The notes below the pieces were generated by a model. That model worked only from the letters and a program-made list of their open reading frames with translations, ran no database searches and was not told the DNA's origin. From Frankiales bacterium (GTDB lineage Bacteria > Actinomycetota > Actinomycetes > Mycobacteriales > Jatrophihabitantaceae), in assembly GCA_025963265.1 (NCBI GenBank), contig JAOPUY010000195.1, positions 1-7,534 of the forward strand: a stretch of 7,534 nucleotides of DNA, given 5' to 3'. Both the position numbers and the translations under genes were made by a program. Position 1 is the first letter of the stretch, and every line of letters starts with the position of its first letter. Shown here one piece after another: positions 5,811 to 7,534 of this stretch.

Positions 5811-7469
5811 ATGACGAATTCGCCGCGCGCCGGACTCCCCGCCGAGCCGTCCGACCTGATCGACGTCAGCGCGCTGGTCGATGCGTACTACGCGTTGCAT
5901 CCAGACGTGTCCCAGGTCGAGCAGCGGGTTAGCTTCGGGACGTCCGGGCACCGCGGCTCGTCGCTGTCGCGGACCTTCAACGAGGACCACATCCTGGCCA
6001 CCAGCCAGGCGATCGTGGAATATCGCGCCAGCCAGGGGATCGACGGCCCGCTCTACCTCGGCGAGGACAGCCACGCCTTGTCGGCCCCGGCCACTCAGTC
6101 CGCGCTCGAGGTCTTCGCCGCCAACCAGGTCGTCACGTTGATCGACTCCCGCGGCGGTCTGACCCCGACTCCGGCCGTGTCGCGCGCCATCCTCACCTAC
6201 AACGGGAACAAGCCGAACGGGCTGGCCGACGGCGTCGTCGTGACGCCCTCGCACAATCCGCCGGCCGACGGCGGCTTCAAATACAACCCGCCGGACGGCG
6301 GGCCGGCCGGCACCGAGATCACCGGCTGGATCCAGGATCGCGCGAACGAACTGCTCGCCGATGGCCTGCGCGGCGTGAAGCGGCTCTCGATCGAGCAAGC
6401 GCGCCGATCCTCGGCCATCGCCACGTTCGACTTCCTCGACGCCTACGTGAGCGCGCTGCCGCAAGTGCTCAACCTCGACGCCATCCGCGAGCACGGCGTC
6501 CGAATCGGCGCGGATCCGCTGGGCGGCGCCTCCGTCGCTTACTGGGCCGAGATCGGATCTCGCTTCGGCCTGGATCTGACCGTCGTCAACCCTGAGGTGG
6601 ACCCGCAGTTCGGCTTCATGACCCTGGACTGGGACGGCAAGATCCGGATGGACTGCTCGTCCCCGTACGCGATGGCCTCGCTGCTCGCTCGGATGGACTC
6701 GATGCCGGCCGGGCGACGCTATGACATCGCGACCGGCAACGACACCGACTCCGACCGGCACGGCATCGTGACGCCCGACGGCGGGCTGATGAATCCGAAT
6801 CACTATCTGGCGGTGGCGATCCTCTACTTGTACGCGAACCGGCCGGGCTGGAGCCCAGCCGCCGCGATCGGCAAGACCCTGGTGTCCTCCTCGATGATCG
6901 ACCGGGTGGCGGCCGACCTGGGCCGAAAGCTGATCGAGGTGCCCGTCGGCTTCAAGTGGTTCGTCCCCGGTCTGCTGGACGGCTCGGTGGCCTTCGGCGG
7001 CGAGGAGTCGGCCGGCGCCTCGTTCCTACAACGGGACGGCTCGGTCTGGACGACCGACAAGGACGGCATCATCTTGGCCCTGCTGGCCTCGGAGATCCAG
7101 GCGGTCACTGGGTCCTCCCCGTCCGAGCACTACCGCGAGCTGACCGAGCGGTTCGGCTCGCCGGCCTACGCCCGGATCGATTCGCCGGCCACCCGCGAGC
7201 AGAAAGCCGTCCTGGCCAAGCTGGCACCCGAGCAGGTCGCGGCCTCGGAGCTGGCCGGCGATCCGATCACCGCGCGGCTCACCTCCGCCCCCGGCAACGG
7301 GGCGCCCATCGGCGGTCTGAAGGTGACGACCGAGCGGGGCTGGTTCGCCGCCCGCCCTTCGGGCACCGAGGACGTCTACAAGCTCTACGCCGAGTCCTTC
7401 CGCGGTGCCGAGCACCTGGCCCAGATCCAGGACGAGGCGCGGGAGATAGTCGCCGCCGCTCTCGGGTAA
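5811..7469 (+). CDS. pgm: Phosphoglucomutase, alpha-D-glucose phosphate-specific
   Basis: Cytosolic enzyme of 552 residues interconverting glucose-1-phosphate and glucose-6-phosphate through a phosphoserine and glucose-1,6-bisphosphate. It feeds glycogen, trehalose and nucleotide-sugar synthesis. Its length matches the E. coli Pgm type (about 546). Key sites in order: FGTSGHRGS (42-50); catalytic Ser147 in TPSHNPP (145-151); metal-binding Asp311, Asp313 and Asp315 in [10 protein letters not shown] (309-318); sugar-binding [10 protein letters not shown] (396-405); and phosphate-binding RPSGTED (515-521). All catalytic elements are intact. I chose ATG 5811, with a weak TTGGA seven bases upstream, because the protein then begins [13 protein letters not shown], as relatives do. 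An in-frame TTG at 5799 would add four residues. It is divergent from kdpD and appears monocistronic. No clear terminator hairpin is seen in the 65 bases after its TAA. Confidence 0.95.
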   Translation: MTNSPRAGLPAEPSDLIDVSALVDAYYALHPDVSQVEQRVSFGTSGHRGSSLSRTFNEDHILATSQAIVEYRASQGIDGPLYLGEDSHALSAPATQSALEVFAANQVVTLIDSRGGLTPTPAVSRAILTYNGNKPNGLADGVVVTPSHNPPADGGFKYNPPDGGPAGTEITGWIQDRANELLADGLRGVKRLSIEQARRSSAIATFDFLDAYVSALPQVLNLDAIREHGVRIGADPLGGASVAYWAEIGSRFGLDLTVVNPEVDPQFGFMTLDWDGKIRMDCSSPYAMASLLARMDSMPAGRRYDIATGNDTDSDRHGIVTPDGGLMNPNHYLAVAILYLYANRPGWSPAAAIGKTLVSSSMIDRVAADLGRKLIEVPVGFKWFVPGLLDGSVAFGGEESAGASFLQRDGSVWTTDKDGIILALLASEIQAVTGSSPSEHYRELTERFGSPAYARIDSPATREQKAVLAKLAPEQVAASELAGDPITARLTSAPGNGAPIGGLKVTTERGWFAARPSGTEDVYKLYAESFRGAEHLAQIQDEAREIVAAALG

Positions 7470-7534
7470 GCCAGTCTCATGGCCGCCGCCCAGCTCGTGA
7501 AAAACTTCGAATCGTGACGGCTGCCTCCAAGGAC

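Noticed and set aside
5751..6803. 350-residue minus-strand open frame opposite pgm
   Set aside because: Shadow of pgm with no recognisable domain. It would also run into the kdpD start region.
7479..7534. 12-codon ATG frame (7479-7517) and an overlapping GTG (7514) running off the right edge
   Set aside because: No ribosome binding site for either, no recognisable product, and too little sequence to judge. A minus-strand gene tail ending at 7477 is equally possible.

Overview
The window is G+C-rich, densely coded DNA with GTG and possibly TTG starts alongside ATG. Every protein looks like a high-G+C Gram-positive bacterium (Actinomycetota): a lipoprotein-anchored betaine-type binding protein close to mycobacterial ProX, an actinobacterial KdpD/KdpE pair, and a Pgm-type phosphoglucomutase. 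I cannot name a genus from the sequence alone. It reads as chromosomal housekeeping and stress-response DNA. I see no insertion sequence, integrase, phage gene, CRISPR array, tRNA or rRNA.

Layout. Positions 1-122 are a leader with a perfect 7-bp inverted repeat and no gene I can defend. A lipoprotein for betaine/osmolyte uptake (123-1097, +) follows. It converges on an Ohr/OsmC peroxidase gene (1186-1608, -), and the 88-bp gap between them holds a 14-bp palindrome and a strong 20-bp hairpin terminator. The peroxidase is divergent, across 47 bp, from a siderophore-interacting flavoprotein (1656-2366, +). That gene converges on the kdpDE operon (5754 down to 2432, -) across a 65-bp gap holding a 15-bp tandem repeat and a probable stem-loop terminator. 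KdpD and KdpE are translationally coupled by an ATGA overlap. Divergent from kdpD, 56 bp away, lies phosphoglucomutase (5811-7469, +). The last 65 bases (7470-7534) hold no gene I can support.

How the genes relate. Two units belong to osmotic and ionic homeostasis: the osmolyte-binding lipoprotein and the KdpD/KdpE system for potassium limitation and turgor. Two belong to redox and iron handling: the organic hydroperoxide reductase and the flavin-dependent siderophore reductase, which share a promoter region. Phosphoglucomutase links glucose-6-phosphate to glucose-1-phosphate for glycogen, trehalose and cell-wall sugars. No transport permease or ATPase gene for the binding protein, and no kdpFABC pump genes, lie in the window.

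The most unusual item is the binding protein. Its two sequence halves are in the reverse order relative to conventional ProX/OpuAC-type proteins such as M. tuberculosis ProX. The half normally at the C terminus directly follows the lipoprotein tether, and the half normally at the N terminus ends the protein. This looks like a natural circular permutation.
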